Assembly (NCBI GenBank): GCA_022799495.1
Contig: JAAWON010000006.1
Coordinates: forward strand, 1 to 61,212
DNA length: 61,212 nucleotides
Reading direction: 5' to 3'
Origin: Erysipelotrichaceae bacterium
GTDB lineage: Bacteria > Bacillota_I > Bacilli_A > Erysipelotrichales > Erysipelotrichaceae
Part shown: in pieces, positions 28,812 to 37,254 of the stretch
Layout of the letters: the number at the start of each line of letters is the position of its first letter
Numbering within the stretch: the first letter of the stretch is position 1
The notes under the pieces: generated by a model
What the model was told of the DNA's origin: nothing
Seen by the model: only the letters and a program-made list of their open reading frames with translations
Databases searched by the model: none
Translations under genes and position numbers: made by a program

Positions 28812-30686
28812 ATGGCATATAAAGCATTGTATCGAACATATCGACCGAATACATTTGATGAAGTGGTCGGCCAGCAGCATATTGTTCAGACATTAAGAAA
28901 TGCTGTTGAGCAAAAGAAAATTGCACATGCCTATTTATTTTGCGGACCGCGTGGTACTGGAAAAACATCCATTGCGAAAGTGTTTGCGAAAGCAATTAAC
29001 TGTGTAGATAAGAAGCATCCACCTTGTATGGAATGTGAAAGTTGTCTTGCGATTACACAAGGAACTCATCCGGATATCATTGAAATAGATGCTGCGAGCA
29101 ATAATGGTGTAGAAGAAGTCAGAAATCTCATTGAAAAGGTAAAGTATGCGCCGATTGAGGGAATCTATAAAGTATATATTATTGATGAAGTACATATGAT
29201 GTCGGCAGGCGCTTTCAATGCATTATTAAAAACAATAGAGGAACCACCTGCACATGTGATTTTTATATTGGCGACGACAGAACCGCAAAAAGTATTGCCT
29301 ACAATCGTCTCACGCTGTCAGCGGTATGATTTTCATAAAATTGGCGTCAGTGAGATTGAACAGCGGTTACGCTATGGGTTAGCGCAGGAAAATATAACTT
29401 GTGAGGATGAAGTATTTCGGATTGTAGCACAGTTGAGTGATGGTGGTATGCGCGATGCATGGAGTATCATGGATCAATGTATTGCATATGCACAAAACAA
29501 TATACAAGTGCATCATATCAATGAAATCTACGGAATCTTATCAACGCAAGAAAAATTGTCATTGTTGGGTACGGTTGTTGCAAAGGACGCAGTTGCTTGT
29601 ATGGACTTTATGCAACAGCATGCAGCAAAGAATGTGGATATCAAACGATTAACCATGGAATTGATTGAATTGATAAAGGAATCAATCGTCTATGAATACA
29701 CCAAAGAAGAAACGCTATTGCATAAACTGACGAGCGAAGAATGCCGGCATTTGGTTCAATCCTCTAGTATATCTCATCGCTATCATATGATTGATACATT
29801 GATGGAAACCTATGATAAATACCGGTATGCGGCAGATGTTAGTTGTTATTTTGAGGTGTGCTTGTTGAAAATGATGGAGTCTCCACAAACAATGGATGCG
29901 CCAAAGGGTTCATCAATTCGAAGTGATCAGATGGATCCAATCAAACCATTGACTGAGACAAAGCAAGCGTATGCAGACAAACCAGCAGTTGCGCATTTAA
30001 CGTCTATAGATCAAAAACTGCCAGATCAACCAAATAAAGCAAGCAAAAATGTTTCACGTGAAACATTGATAGAACAGCAAAGTGATGTGGCATATGATCA
30101 CGAAGAGTGGATAGAGGAAAGCGTACCACAAGAAATTGAAGAAAAAAAGGATTTATTAACAGAACCCAATAGCGATGACATACAAAGTGAACTAATCACA
30201 GCGAAAGGAATTCAGCCATTAGGAGATGAATATGTGCTGCGCTTATTGGTTGGCGCAAATAAGCCGGAAAAACAACAGGACATGCAGGCATTTGCACAGA
30301 TACAAAGTTATGCGATCCATCTCACATGGGCAAGAACGGCAAATTTATTAAAACACGGAACGATTATGGCAAGTGGTACTACTTATTTGTTGCTCATGGT
30401 GAATACGCAGGCAGAAGCAAATGAGATCAATGAACAAGATCAAAAAGGTGAATTTAGAGCGTTAACACTTGAATTGTTCCATAAAGAAAAGAAAATCTTT
30501 GCGATCACCGGAGAACAATCACAGCGAGTTACCGGACTATTTCGCCAACGAATGAGCGAAGGGACCTTGCCGGATCCACTTACATTTGCGGTTCAAACAA
30601 ATAAAGCGGAATCACATGAACCGACGCAGGAAGATATAATGTTCGATCTGTTTGGCACAGATAATTTAATGATAACGGAGGAATAA
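28812..30686 (+). CDS. dnaX: DNA polymerase III subunits tau/gamma (clamp loader)
   Basis: Tau/gamma is the ATPase of the clamp loader. The 624-residue protein begins MAYKALYRTYRPNTFDEVVG. It has Walker A GPRGTGKTSIAK, the zinc-binding cysteines (CMECESC with a preceding Cys), the DEVHM box and the sensor SRCQRYDF. A low-complexity linker (about 360-470) and a C-terminal tau region follow. The start at 28812 has AGGTG eight bases upstream; the frame stays open for 29 codons upstream, but the promoter lies there. Within the linker sits a perfect parS and, about 80 bases on, the slippery heptamer A AAA AAG. A -1 shift would stop after seven codons and give a gamma-like form of about 453 residues. 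ebfC and recR follow closely. Confidence 0.96.
   Translation: MAYKALYRTYRPNTFDEVVGQQHIVQTLRNAVEQKKIAHAYLFCGPRGTGKTSIAKVFAKAINCVDKKHPPCMECESCLAITQGTHPDIIEIDAASNNGVEEVRNLIEKVKYAPIEGIYKVYIIDEVHMMSAGAFNALLKTIEEPPAHVIFILATTEPQKVLPTIVSRCQRYDFHKIGVSEIEQRLRYGLAQENITCEDEVFRIVAQLSDGGMRDAWSIMDQCIAYAQNNIQVHHINEIYGILSTQEKLSLLGTVVAKDAVACMDFMQQHAAKNVDIKRLTMELIELIKESIVYEYTKEETLLHKLTSEECRHLVQSSSISHRYHMIDTLMETYDKYRYAADVSCYFEVCLLKMMESPQTMDAPKGSSIRSDQMDPIKPLTETKQAYADKPAVAHLTSIDQKLPDQPNKASKNVSRETLIEQQSDVAYDHEEWIEESVPQEIEEKKDLLTEPNSDDIQSELITAKGIQPLGDEYVLRLLVGANKPEKQQDMQAFAQIQSYAIHLTWARTANLLKHGTIMASGTTYLLLMVNTQAEANEINEQDQKGEFRALTLELFHKEKKIFAITGEQSQRVTGLFRQRMSEGTLPDPLTFAVQTNKAESHEPTQEDIMFDLFGTDNLMITEE
30050..30065. 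other. parS site inside dnaX
   Basis: A second exact TGTTTCACGTGAAACA, identical to the site at 27941, falls in the linker-coding part of dnaX and encodes part of NVSRETL. The chance of a 16-base perfect match 2.1 kb from another is very low, so it is read as a functional ParB site tolerated in a flexible protein region. Confidence 0.88.
30143..30149 (+). promoter_or_regulatory. Candidate -1 frameshift site in dnaX
   Basis: The heptamer A AAA AAG is in the correct phase (codons GAA AAA AAG) for a -1 shift, the same heptamer used in E. coli dnaX. The -1 frame reads GFINRTQ and stops at TAG 30170-30172. A purine-rich GAGGAAAG lies about 22 bases upstream, further than the Shine-Dalgarno stimulator of E. 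coli, and no strong downstream stem was found. Transcript slippage at the A7 run is an alternative. Confidence 0.55.
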
Positions 30687-30689
30687 ATT

Positions 30690-30998
30690 ATGAACATGCA
30701 AGTATTATTAAAACAAGCACAGAAAATGCAAAAGGATTTAGGAAAAGCAGAAGCAGAATTAAGAAATAAGGAATACACCGCAAGTACAGGTGGTGGGGCA
30801 ATTCAAGTAACTGTAAAAGGCTCGATGGAATTGACGACAATTTCAATTCAGGATGAGATGTTACAAGCGGAGGCAAAAGAGGATTTACAAGAATTACTGG
30901 TACATACCATCAATGATGCGCTTCAACAGGCAATTACCGATAAGGAAAATAGAATGAAACAGATGACCGGTGGAGTAAAAATGCCGGGGGGATTTTAA
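30690..30998 (+). CDS. ebfC: Nucleoid-associated protein, YbaB/EbfC family
   Basis: A 102-residue dimeric DNA-binding protein. It starts with the Met-rich helix NMQVLLKQAQKMQKDLGKA and has the family strand GGGAIQVTVKGSMEL and the VxxINDALQQA helix. It ends MPGGF, with a basic, glycine-rich tail. It sits between dnaX and recR, the position it has in most Bacteria, three bases after dnaX and overlapping recR by one base. Confidence 0.94.
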   Translation: MNMQVLLKQAQKMQKDLGKAEAELRNKEYTASTGGGAIQVTVKGSMELTTISIQDEMLQAEAKEDLQELLVHTINDALQQAITDKENRMKQMTGGVKMPGGF

Positions 30999-31594
30999 TG
31001 TATCCTAAGAAATTTGCGGCATTGATCGAAAGTTTTCAATCCTTGCCGGGTGTGGGGATGAAAAGTGCAGAGCGCTATGCTTTTGATGTTCTGGATTGGA
31101 TGCCCGAACAGATTACGGATCTAATTGAAAGCTTACAAGGTATACAAGAAGGCATCGCTATTTGTCCGATCTGTGGAAATCTCGCTGAGGAGGAGCATTG
31201 TTTGATTTGTGATGATATAACAAGAGATCAAGGCGTGATTTGTGTTGTACAAAGTCCACGGGATGTGATTGCGATGGAAAAAACGCATGAATATCAAGGC
31301 GTCTATCATGTATTAAATGGGGTCATATCGACAACGAAAGGAATTCTGCCGGAAGATATTAACATTGCGTCATTATTGGAACGCATCAATGAAAACACAA
31401 AAGAAGTAATTTTGGCTACCAATCCAACGGTAGAGGGAGAAACCACAGCCTTATACTTGGCAAAATTATTAGAGGACTACCCGATTCAAGTGACCCGTAT
31501 TGCGCATGGAATACCGATGGGTGGACATCTGGATTATGCGGATGAATTAACGCTTATAAAAGCGTTAGAGGGCAGAAAGCAAATGGGTTCTTAA
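30998..31594 (+). CDS. recR: Recombination protein RecR
   Basis: RecR forms a ring clamp with RecO/RecF in gap repair. The 198 residues have the N-terminal helix-hairpin-helix (LPGVGMKSAERYAFD), the zinc finger CPICGN...CLIC, and the TOPRIM domain, which includes IEVVLATNPTVEGE as VILATNPTVEGETTALYLA. The gene ends the dnaX-ebfC-recR unit, with a terminator 50 bases on. Confidence 0.96.
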   Translation: MYPKKFAALIESFQSLPGVGMKSAERYAFDVLDWMPEQITDLIESLQGIQEGIAICPICGNLAEEEHCLICDDITRDQGVICVVQSPRDVIAMEKTHEYQGVYHVLNGVISTTKGILPEDINIASLLERINENTKEVILATNPTVEGETTALYLAKLLEDYPIQVTRIAHGIPMGGHLDYADELTLIKALEGRKQMGS

Positions 31595-31645
31595 ACACTA
31601 TTAAAAAATAATTAAGTAAAGAATAGCAACAAGTGGAAAGAAACA

Positions 31646-31665
31646 AGAGGGAAAACCTCTTTTTC
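31646..31665 (+). terminator. Terminator after recR
   Basis: AGAGG / CCTCT stem with a GAAAA loop and TTTTCT. It is short but well formed. Confidence 0.75.
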
Positions 31666-31736
31666 TATGTTATAAAAGAAGAGAGATTGAGACAACTTGA
31701 ACAATAAGAATATTTATTCATAAAATATCTTGATTG

Positions 31737-31767
31737 TGTGGATAAATTATCCTGAAAGTGATATAAT
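31737..31767 (+). promoter_or_regulatory. MATE gene promoter with palindrome and DnaA box
   Basis: An extended -10, TGATATAAT, ends at 31767. Over the -35 region lies the palindrome GGATAA-A-TTATCC (31740-31752), and overlapping it is a perfect DnaA box, TGTGGATAA (31737-31745). The palindrome could be the operator of an unlinked repressor. Confidence 0.6.
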
Positions 31768-31787
31768 GCAAACTTGAGGTAAGAGAC

Positions 31788-33182
31788 ATGAACAAAAATC
31801 AGCAATTATCCTTATTGAGAGATGTACCGGTGCCCAAGGCGCTGCTGCATTTGATTATACCGGCGATTATGACATCATTGGTTGCGACCTTGCATAATTT
31901 GATTGATACAGTTTATATCAGTCAACTGAAAGATAACGCGATGATAGCGGCAACTACAGTAGCATTGCCAATCATGGTGATTATACAGGCAATGGGCGAT
32001 GGAATTGGTGTCGGCGGAGGCAGTTATCTCGGTCGCTTATTGGGGGCACGCAATGAAAAGAAAATTCAAAGTACTGTTAATACGGTAATGGCACTCGCTC
32101 TGATCATTGCGGTAATAGCCTTTATCGGCTCTTTTACGGTATTGGACACTTTAATTGATCTGTTTACAGATGATGCGGCTGTCGCAGTTTATACCTATCA
32201 ATATATGCAGATCTTAACTATGTTCTCCGTATTCAGTATTATTAAACAAGTATTATCTTATTTACTTCGTAGTGCCGGCGATGTGCGTTTTCCGATGGTA
32301 GTAATTATGGTAAGTCTTGGTATGAATATCGTTTTAAATCCGTTTTTGATGTTTGATTGGGGATTGGGATTGAATATTCGTGGCGCAGCGTATGCCACAA
32401 TTCTTGCCGAGGCTATGGCTGCAGTGATGATGTTGGTACGTTTGGTGAAGCATCCCTCACTGATCCAATGGCAATTTGCGCATTTAGAAATGAATCGTGC
32501 CAGCTTGCGTGAAATTTGGAGCGTTGGCATCGCAACTTTTTTGCGCAATGGTTTACCTAGTTTATCACATGGTTTATTCGCAAGTTCCGCCGGCTTGTTT
32601 GGCACGGATTTTGTGGCTGCGGCCGGATTAGCGCGTAAAGGAGAACATATCGCAACCTTTGTGATTATGGGAATTGCGCATGGTTATCAACCGTTTGCTT
32701 CCTATAATTACGGTGCGCGCAATAAAAAACGCTTATTGGACGGTATGAAATTGACTGTGTTATTTTCCATTGGCTATGGAACGTTTATGTCAATTCTATT
32801 TTTGATCTTCCCAAATGTAATCATGGGATGGATTACTCAAGATGCCAATTTAATTGCGATCAGTGCCAGAATTTTAATCGGCTATGCGTTTTGTATGCCG
32901 GTGATCGGCATCTATCAAGTGTTAGCCGGCAGTTTTCAATCTATGGGCAAAGGCAAATTATCGTTCTTTACTTCCATTTTAAGACAGGGCTTGATCTACT
33001 GGCCGCTGATTTATGTATTACCACGCATGTTTGGTGAAGGAGGATTTGTATTTGTTCAACCGGTATGTGATTGGATTAGTGCATTGATCGTTTGTATGTT
33101 GGCCAGAACTTTAATTCAAGAAATCCATCAGATGCCAGAACCGGAAACAGTGAGTCCAGCAGAGATAAATAGCGTAGAATAA
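31788..33182 (+). CDS. MATE-family multidrug/sodium antiporter
   Basis: A 464-residue polytopic protein of the MATE fold, with about 12 membrane segments in two bundles. Family features include LLHLIIPAIMTSLVATLHNLIDT at the start (conserved Pro in helix 1), GDGIGVGGGSYLGRLLGA in the first half and GIAHGYQPFASYNYGARN in the second half, as in MepA-like exporters. It would export cationic compounds using a sodium or proton gradient. GAGGTAAGAGAC before the ATG serves as ribosome site. It is a single-gene unit. Confidence 0.93.
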   Translation: MNKNQQLSLLRDVPVPKALLHLIIPAIMTSLVATLHNLIDTVYISQLKDNAMIAATTVALPIMVIIQAMGDGIGVGGGSYLGRLLGARNEKKIQSTVNTVMALALIIAVIAFIGSFTVLDTLIDLFTDDAAVAVYTYQYMQILTMFSVFSIIKQVLSYLLRSAGDVRFPMVVIMVSLGMNIVLNPFLMFDWGLGLNIRGAAYATILAEAMAAVMMLVRLVKHPSLIQWQFAHLEMNRASLREIWSVGIATFLRNGLPSLSHGLFASSAGLFGTDFVAAAGLARKGEHIATFVIMGIAHGYQPFASYNYGARNKKRLLDGMKLTVLFSIGYGTFMSILFLIFPNVIMGWITQDANLIAISARILIGYAFCMPVIGIYQVLAGSFQSMGKGKLSFFTSILRQGLIYWPLIYVLPRMFGEGGFVFVQPVCDWISALIVCMLARTLIQEIHQMPEPETVSPAEINSVE

Positions 33183-33267
33183 AATAGAAAAACGACTATT
33201 TCCTTGGAAATAATTGTGGATCATCCGGCATCCATGATAAAATAAAGAAAAGTGGAGGTGATCCAAA

Positions 33268-34221
33268 ATGTCATCCATTGCCTATATTACCGATCGGGAT
33301 ATGATTGAATATCATCGCCTGCATGGCAATCGCGAAATGATTTTTTGGCGCCCTTCCGCGCAGAAGCATTTTCAGCACTTTCAGATTGGTGATTACTTAT
33401 TCTTTCTTACCAAAGGAACTGAAAAAGGACGAACAAAAGAAAAAGGAATCATCGGCTATGGGCGGTTGGCAAAGGACGAGGTCTTACGTGCTACACAAGC
33501 ATGGCAAAAATATGGAACGATGTGTGGCTATGGCAATGAGAAACAATTTCAAACAGCCGCGACAATGATGAATAAAGCTCATATCTTACCCAAACAAATA
33601 CACTGTCTATACTTAGAGCGGGTACTATTTTTTCAGGCTCCGATTTATCTAAGTGAATTCGCGGTTCAGATCTCCAAGCAAATTGAAAGCTATATCTATT
33701 TGAATCAGGAAAAACAAGATTTGGATCTTTTGTTAGTGGAAAAGGCCGCGCAGATTGGCTGTGACCCATGGAATAGTGATAAAGAACAAGGAGATCGGCA
33801 GTTGATGCAGGATCGGGAAGTGATCAAACTTCAGTCATTGCGGCGGCAATTACCACAGGATATGTTTACCCATTATGAAAAGAAAAAACTGCGCCAGTTG
33901 GCACAGAGAGAGTTGAAGGATAAAAACGGTAGTTTACTTGGATATGGCAAAGAGGATTATATTCTATGGGAGAACGAGCAATCTGAAGTCTACCTCCCTT
34001 GCGACCTGTCCTTACAGAATTGGAAGCGTCATTTACTGATACTGATAGCGAAGGCACATTTATATCAGGAAGGATTGTGCCAAATACAATCAAGTGCGAT
34101 GGTAAGAATATTATTCAAAGGGAATGATGTAGATGCGAGGCGCTTATGTGACGCTGCGGGAATTGCTTACCTATGCAGCGAAAAATACCAAGAAACGACC
34201 AAAACAGTGAGAAAAAGATGA
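33268..34221 (+). CDS. Uncharacterised protein, possible PUA/EVE-like N-terminal domain
   Basis: A 317-residue soluble protein I cannot place in a named family. The N-terminal half (about 20-130) has the pattern of PUA-superfamily domains such as EVE or ASCH: FWRPSAQKHFQHFQIGDYLF, then GIIGYGRL and strands rich in aromatics. These domains bind modified bases in DNA or RNA. The C-terminal half (about 150-310) is helical and basic, without a clear nuclease motif. A GTGGAGGTG ribosome site is present. Its 3' end overlaps the convergent DUF1294 gene by 55 bases. The function is not proposed beyond possible nucleic-acid recognition. Confidence 0.6.
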   Translation: MSSIAYITDRDMIEYHRLHGNREMIFWRPSAQKHFQHFQIGDYLFFLTKGTEKGRTKEKGIIGYGRLAKDEVLRATQAWQKYGTMCGYGNEKQFQTAATMMNKAHILPKQIHCLYLERVLFFQAPIYLSEFAVQISKQIESYIYLNQEKQDLDLLLVEKAAQIGCDPWNSDKEQGDRQLMQDREVIKLQSLRRQLPQDMFTHYEKKKLRQLAQRELKDKNGSLLGYGKEDYILWENEQSEVYLPCDLSLQNWKRHLLILIAKAHLYQEGLCQIQSSAMVRILFKGNDVDARRLCDAAGIAYLCSEKYQETTKTVRKR

Positions 34222-34487
34222 AGCAAAAGCAGCGGATAAATGACAAATAAAAAACGCTGTTTTTTTGTTTTATGATGAAAACAGTACATACCAATCCAGA
34301 TTCCATAAACACCGCCCAACAGCGCAAGGAAATAGAAAGAACGCTCGGTAATGCGCCATTGATGATGAGTCGCTTTGTATTTATCCCAACCAATGAATAT
34401 AAACCCACAAAGGTTAAAAATAGCCAATACCCAAACTAATAACGGAAACATTGGGTGAACCCATGAGAAGAAAACCGATACATTCAT
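34167..34487 (-). CDS. DUF1294-family small membrane protein
   Basis: A 106-residue membrane protein. After an N-terminal hydrophobic segment come GWDKYKATHHQWRITERSFY and the glycine-rich helix LALLGGVYGIWIG, then HHKTKKQRF, the DUF1294 pattern (DK-A...W-R-I-P-E...LGG...HKTxKxxF). A last hydrophobic helix ends the protein. The start at 34487 is chosen because its ATG overlaps the stop of the CYTH gene (ATGA); the upstream extension has no RBS. The 3' end overlaps the opposite-strand gene by 55 bases. Function unknown. Confidence 0.78.
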   Translation of the reverse strand: MNVSVFFSWVHPMFPLLVWVLAIFNLCGFIFIGWDKYKATHHQWRITERSFYFLALLGGVYGIWIGMYCFHHKTKKQRFLFVIYPLLLLHLFLTVLVVSWYFSLHR

Positions 34488-35038
34488 TGGCGTGCAAGCG
34501 CCTGATAAACGCGCTCTATTTTGGAAGGGCAATTCGCGTGATAAGATACTTGTGCCGGTGCTAAAATAGATTGAAATACGGGTAATCCATCATGGGGCAG
34601 TGTATATTCGTATTCCAGTTCATAATCCGTAATCTCTCCATACACAGTATAATCAAAACAAAGTTGTGCATGGGATAAATCAATCTGCGCTCGATAAGTA
34701 GTGGCTTGGGCAATTTCCAAAAGCGGTTGATCATGAATGAGATCAGTTAATAATGATTTTATTTGTGGGAGTTGAAACACAGTGATGTCATTTTTGGCTA
34801 CCGGCATTTCATACTCGCGTAGTCCTTCCTGTGCCGGTAGTTTCAGGGTAAACAGATAGGTGTTTTGTTTTTGGCGAATCCGCATCGCCCCACAGTGCTG
34901 ACGAATACGCCCATCCACAGTGTCATAATATGTATTGATCTGTTTATGAAATGCGGCATTCGGATACTGTTGTAACAAAGTAAAAAACTGTGCTTTTGTG
35001 ACTAATATTTTATATTCTTTCTCAATATTCATTTTCAT
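34484..35038 (-). CDS. CYTH-domain (triphosphate tunnel) protein
   Basis: A 184-residue protein of the CYTH/TTM superfamily, which hydrolyses or binds inorganic triphosphates in a beta-barrel tunnel. The hallmark ExExK is NIEKEYK (Glu6, Glu8, Lys10). Alternating charged tunnel strands follow: YYDTVDGRI, MRIRQKQ, FTLKLPA, YELEYEYTL and CPSKIERVYQ. It resembles YjbK of Bacillus, which is likewise near the NAD kinase gene. It is divergent from nadK with a 57-base shared promoter region and translationally coupled to the DUF1294 gene. Confidence 0.88.
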   Translation of the reverse strand: MKMNIEKEYKILVTKAQFFTLLQQYPNAAFHKQINTYYDTVDGRIRQHCGAMRIRQKQNTYLFTLKLPAQEGLREYEMPVAKNDITVFQLPQIKSLLTDLIHDQPLLEIAQATTYRAQIDLSHAQLCFDYTVYGEITDYELEYEYTLPHDGLPVFQSILAPAQVSYHANCPSKIERVYQALARQ

Positions 35039-35054
35039 GTTTTATCACCAACTA

Positions 35055-35063
35055 TGATATAAT
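35055..35063 (+). promoter_or_regulatory. nadK promoter in a divergent region
   Basis: The extended -10 TGATATAAT ends at 35063, 33 bases before nadK. The complementary strand reads TATTAT here, so the CYTH gene may use an overlapping promoter. Confidence 0.6.
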
Positions 35064-35095
35064 ACAATAGTTGAGAAGGAAAAGGAAGTGATCGG

Positions 35096-35866
35096 ATGCA
35101 TAAATTTGCGGTTGTAGCCAAAAAAAATGAGCGCTCTGCGCAGATTGAGCAACGTTTGAAAACCGCATTGAGTATGGCAAATTGGCAGTATGACAAACGC
35201 CATCCACAACTGGTGATCTGTGTAGGGGGGGATGGCACATTGCTTTATGCGGTGCATCAATATTTGGAACAACTGGATCATGTGCAATTTGTGGCAATTC
35301 ATACCGGAACACTTGGCTTTTTTACCGATTACACCGAAGAAGAATTGGAGTTATGCATTCATGACATCCTACAGGATGAGCCACGTCAGTTTTGTTCCTA
35401 TCTGTTGCATATTCAAGTGGGTACACAAGAATACTATGCGCTGAATGAGATGCGCATTGAGAATATTAAACAAACACAAGTGCTGGATGTGTATGTGGAT
35501 GGGGAGTTCTTTGAGCGATGTCGTGGATCAGGTATTTGTCTTAGCACGCAGGCAGGATCAACGGCTTATAATCGTGGTCTAGGGGGAGCGGTGATTGACA
35601 GCGGCTTGTCGCTGATGCAGTTGGCTGAGATTACAGCGATCCAGCATTGCCGACATCGTTCATTAGGCAGTCCTTATATATTAAAAGATGATCGCGAAGT
35701 GGTATTCAAAGGCAAAGATTTTACGAATGCCTTATTATGCTTTGATCATCGCAGTGTATCTTTAAAACATGAACATATGCTCAGCGCAACGATGTCAAAT
35801 CGCTGTGTACGCTTCGCCCGTTATCGCGAATACAGTTATTTGAAGCGGCTGCGCAATCTTTATTGA
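35096..35866 (+). CDS. nadK: NAD kinase
   Basis: The enzyme phosphorylates NAD to NADP. The 256 residues have the catalytic GGDGTLL at 44-50, HTGTLGFFTDY, the NE pair (ALNEMRIEN) and GSTAYNRGLGGAVI. AAGGAAGTGATCGG provides the ribosome site. The end of the gene converges on the RodA/FtsW gene, with a shared bidirectional terminator. Confidence 0.94.
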   Translation: MHKFAVVAKKNERSAQIEQRLKTALSMANWQYDKRHPQLVICVGGDGTLLYAVHQYLEQLDHVQFVAIHTGTLGFFTDYTEEELELCIHDILQDEPRQFCSYLLHIQVGTQEYYALNEMRIENIKQTQVLDVYVDGEFFERCRGSGICLSTQAGSTAYNRGLGGAVIDSGLSLMQLAEITAIQHCRHRSLGSPYILKDDREVVFKGKDFTNALLCFDHRSVSLKHEHMLSATMSNRCVRFARYREYSYLKRLRNLY

Positions 35867-35912
35867 AGATCTATCAAGAAATATCTTAAGTATCTAATTT
35901 TAAGCAATAAAT

Positions 35913-35956
35913 AAAAGAGCATGCGGCTCATCCAAAGAGGAACAGCGTGCTCTTTA
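35913..35956. terminator. Bidirectional terminator between nadK and the RodA/FtsW gene
   Basis: An 11-pair stem, AAAGAGCATGC / GCGTGCTCTTT, with A and T runs outside both arms. It can stop both convergent genes. Confidence 0.75.
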
Positions 35957-35993
35957 CTTTGTAAGGAAGAACATGATACGAAATCAAAACCCA

Positions 35994-37220
35994 TTACTCA
36001 TACACATAATCTGATAATTTCTTTGCCTTAGCACTTATATTCATTACCAAACCAATGGCAATAAAATAAGATAACAGGGAAGATCCACCATACGATATAA
36101 AGGGCAGGGTGATACCGGTAATCGGTAGTAGTCCGATGATCATACCGATATTTTGAATTTGTTGGAACACCAGCATGCCAAAGATGCCGGTGATGTAATA
36201 CTTATCTCTTGTCTGTTTCGTCAAAGTCGCAATCCGTAACAGTTTTAAATCAAGACACAAACACAAGCCAACCACAAGTAAAGTACCGATTAAACCGAAA
36301 CTTTGGCCAATCACCGCAAAAATAAAATCGGTTTGTGCCTCTGGGATATTAACCAAATGCATCTGCATGCCATGACCATGCAAACCGGCAGAACCCATTG
36401 CCATCAATGCGGTATACAACTGATTACCGGTACTTAGAATATCAGACTCGGGATCCAGCCATCCTTTGATACGATTGAGTTTATATAGACCATCGGTACC
36501 AAATAAGCGCACCAACAAATCATTATTATAAATATAAAGATAGAAGAATACCAATAAAGCCGCTCCCACTAAACCAAAACCAACAAAGATCCAAACACGC
36601 TTAATCCCTGAACACATTAACATCACAGCCAATGAAAACAAAATAATCAAACATACACCGGTATCCGGTTGAAGAAAGATCAACACCAGTGGCGGTACTG
36701 CCCAAGCGAGCACTTTCGCAAACAATTGAATATCACTCTCATAAGAATCCAGAATCTTATTGGAATTATGATCCTCAATGACGCAAGCTGTAATCATGAT
36801 CAAGACGATTTTTATAAATTCACTGGGCTGAAACGACCCAATTCCGGGAAAGCGAAACCACGAAGTTGCCCCGTTTATGGTCGATACCAGTGGTAAATGA
36901 TGCGTATAACCAAAAAAGCGCGATACGATATGTTTACTGATAAACAAATAAAGCAAACAGCCCATTAAAAACCAATATGCAATCTTCATAAAACTGTAAA
37001 GTGTATCATTGCCCAAATACATGACCACGCTCATAATGACAAAACTGAAGGAATACCACATGATCTGTTTGAAAAACAACACAGTTGGACTTTCACTGGT
37101 AATAAGCGCAAACGCACTGTAAATCGCAACGATGCTGGTTAAGGCCATCACTGCTAAGATCACAAGTAAGAAAATATCATACTTCTTCGGTTCTCTCACC
37201 CGAAGTAATTCCTGTTTCAC
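35994..37220 (-). CDS. SEDS peptidoglycan glycosyltransferase, RodA/FtsW family
   Basis: A polytopic SEDS protein that polymerises lipid II, working with a class B PBP. From the GTG start it has about 408 residues and ten membrane segments. Family motifs: NGATSWFRFPGIGSFQPSEF, FLQPDTG, the loop SAGLHGHGM and ITLPFISYGGSSLLSYF. RodA and FtsW cannot be told apart with certainty here; the loop NIPEAQTDFIFAVIGQSFG occurs in both. The start is GTG 37220, with GGAG eight bases before it; ATG 37226 is too close to that site. The frame remains open upstream, but a promoter lies there, so those codons are not translated. The mRNA leader would be only about 18 bases. Confidence 0.9.
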   Translation of the reverse strand: MKQELLRVREPKKYDIFLLVILAVMALTSIVAIYSAFALITSESPTVLFFKQIMWYSFSFVIMSVVMYLGNDTLYSFMKIAYWFLMGCLLYLFISKHIVSRFFGYTHHLPLVSTINGATSWFRFPGIGSFQPSEFIKIVLIMITACVIEDHNSNKILDSYESDIQLFAKVLAWAVPPLVLIFLQPDTGVCLIILFSLAVMLMCSGIKRVWIFVGFGLVGAALLVFFYLYIYNNDLLVRLFGTDGLYKLNRIKGWLDPESDILSTGNQLYTALMAMGSAGLHGHGMQMHLVNIPEAQTDFIFAVIGQSFGLIGTLLVVGLCLCLDLKLLRIATLTKQTRDKYYITGIFGMLVFQQIQNIGMIIGLLPITGITLPFISYGGSSLLSYFIAIGLVMNISAKAKKLSDYVYE

Positions 37221-37244
37221 AAGCATCGCTCCATTTCGTATCCT

Positions 37245-37254
37245 ATTATACCAT
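37245..37254 (-). promoter_or_regulatory. Promoter of the RodA/FtsW gene
   Basis: Extended -10 TGGTATAAT on the minus strand. Transcription would begin near 37238, leaving a very short leader before the GTG. Confidence 0.6.
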
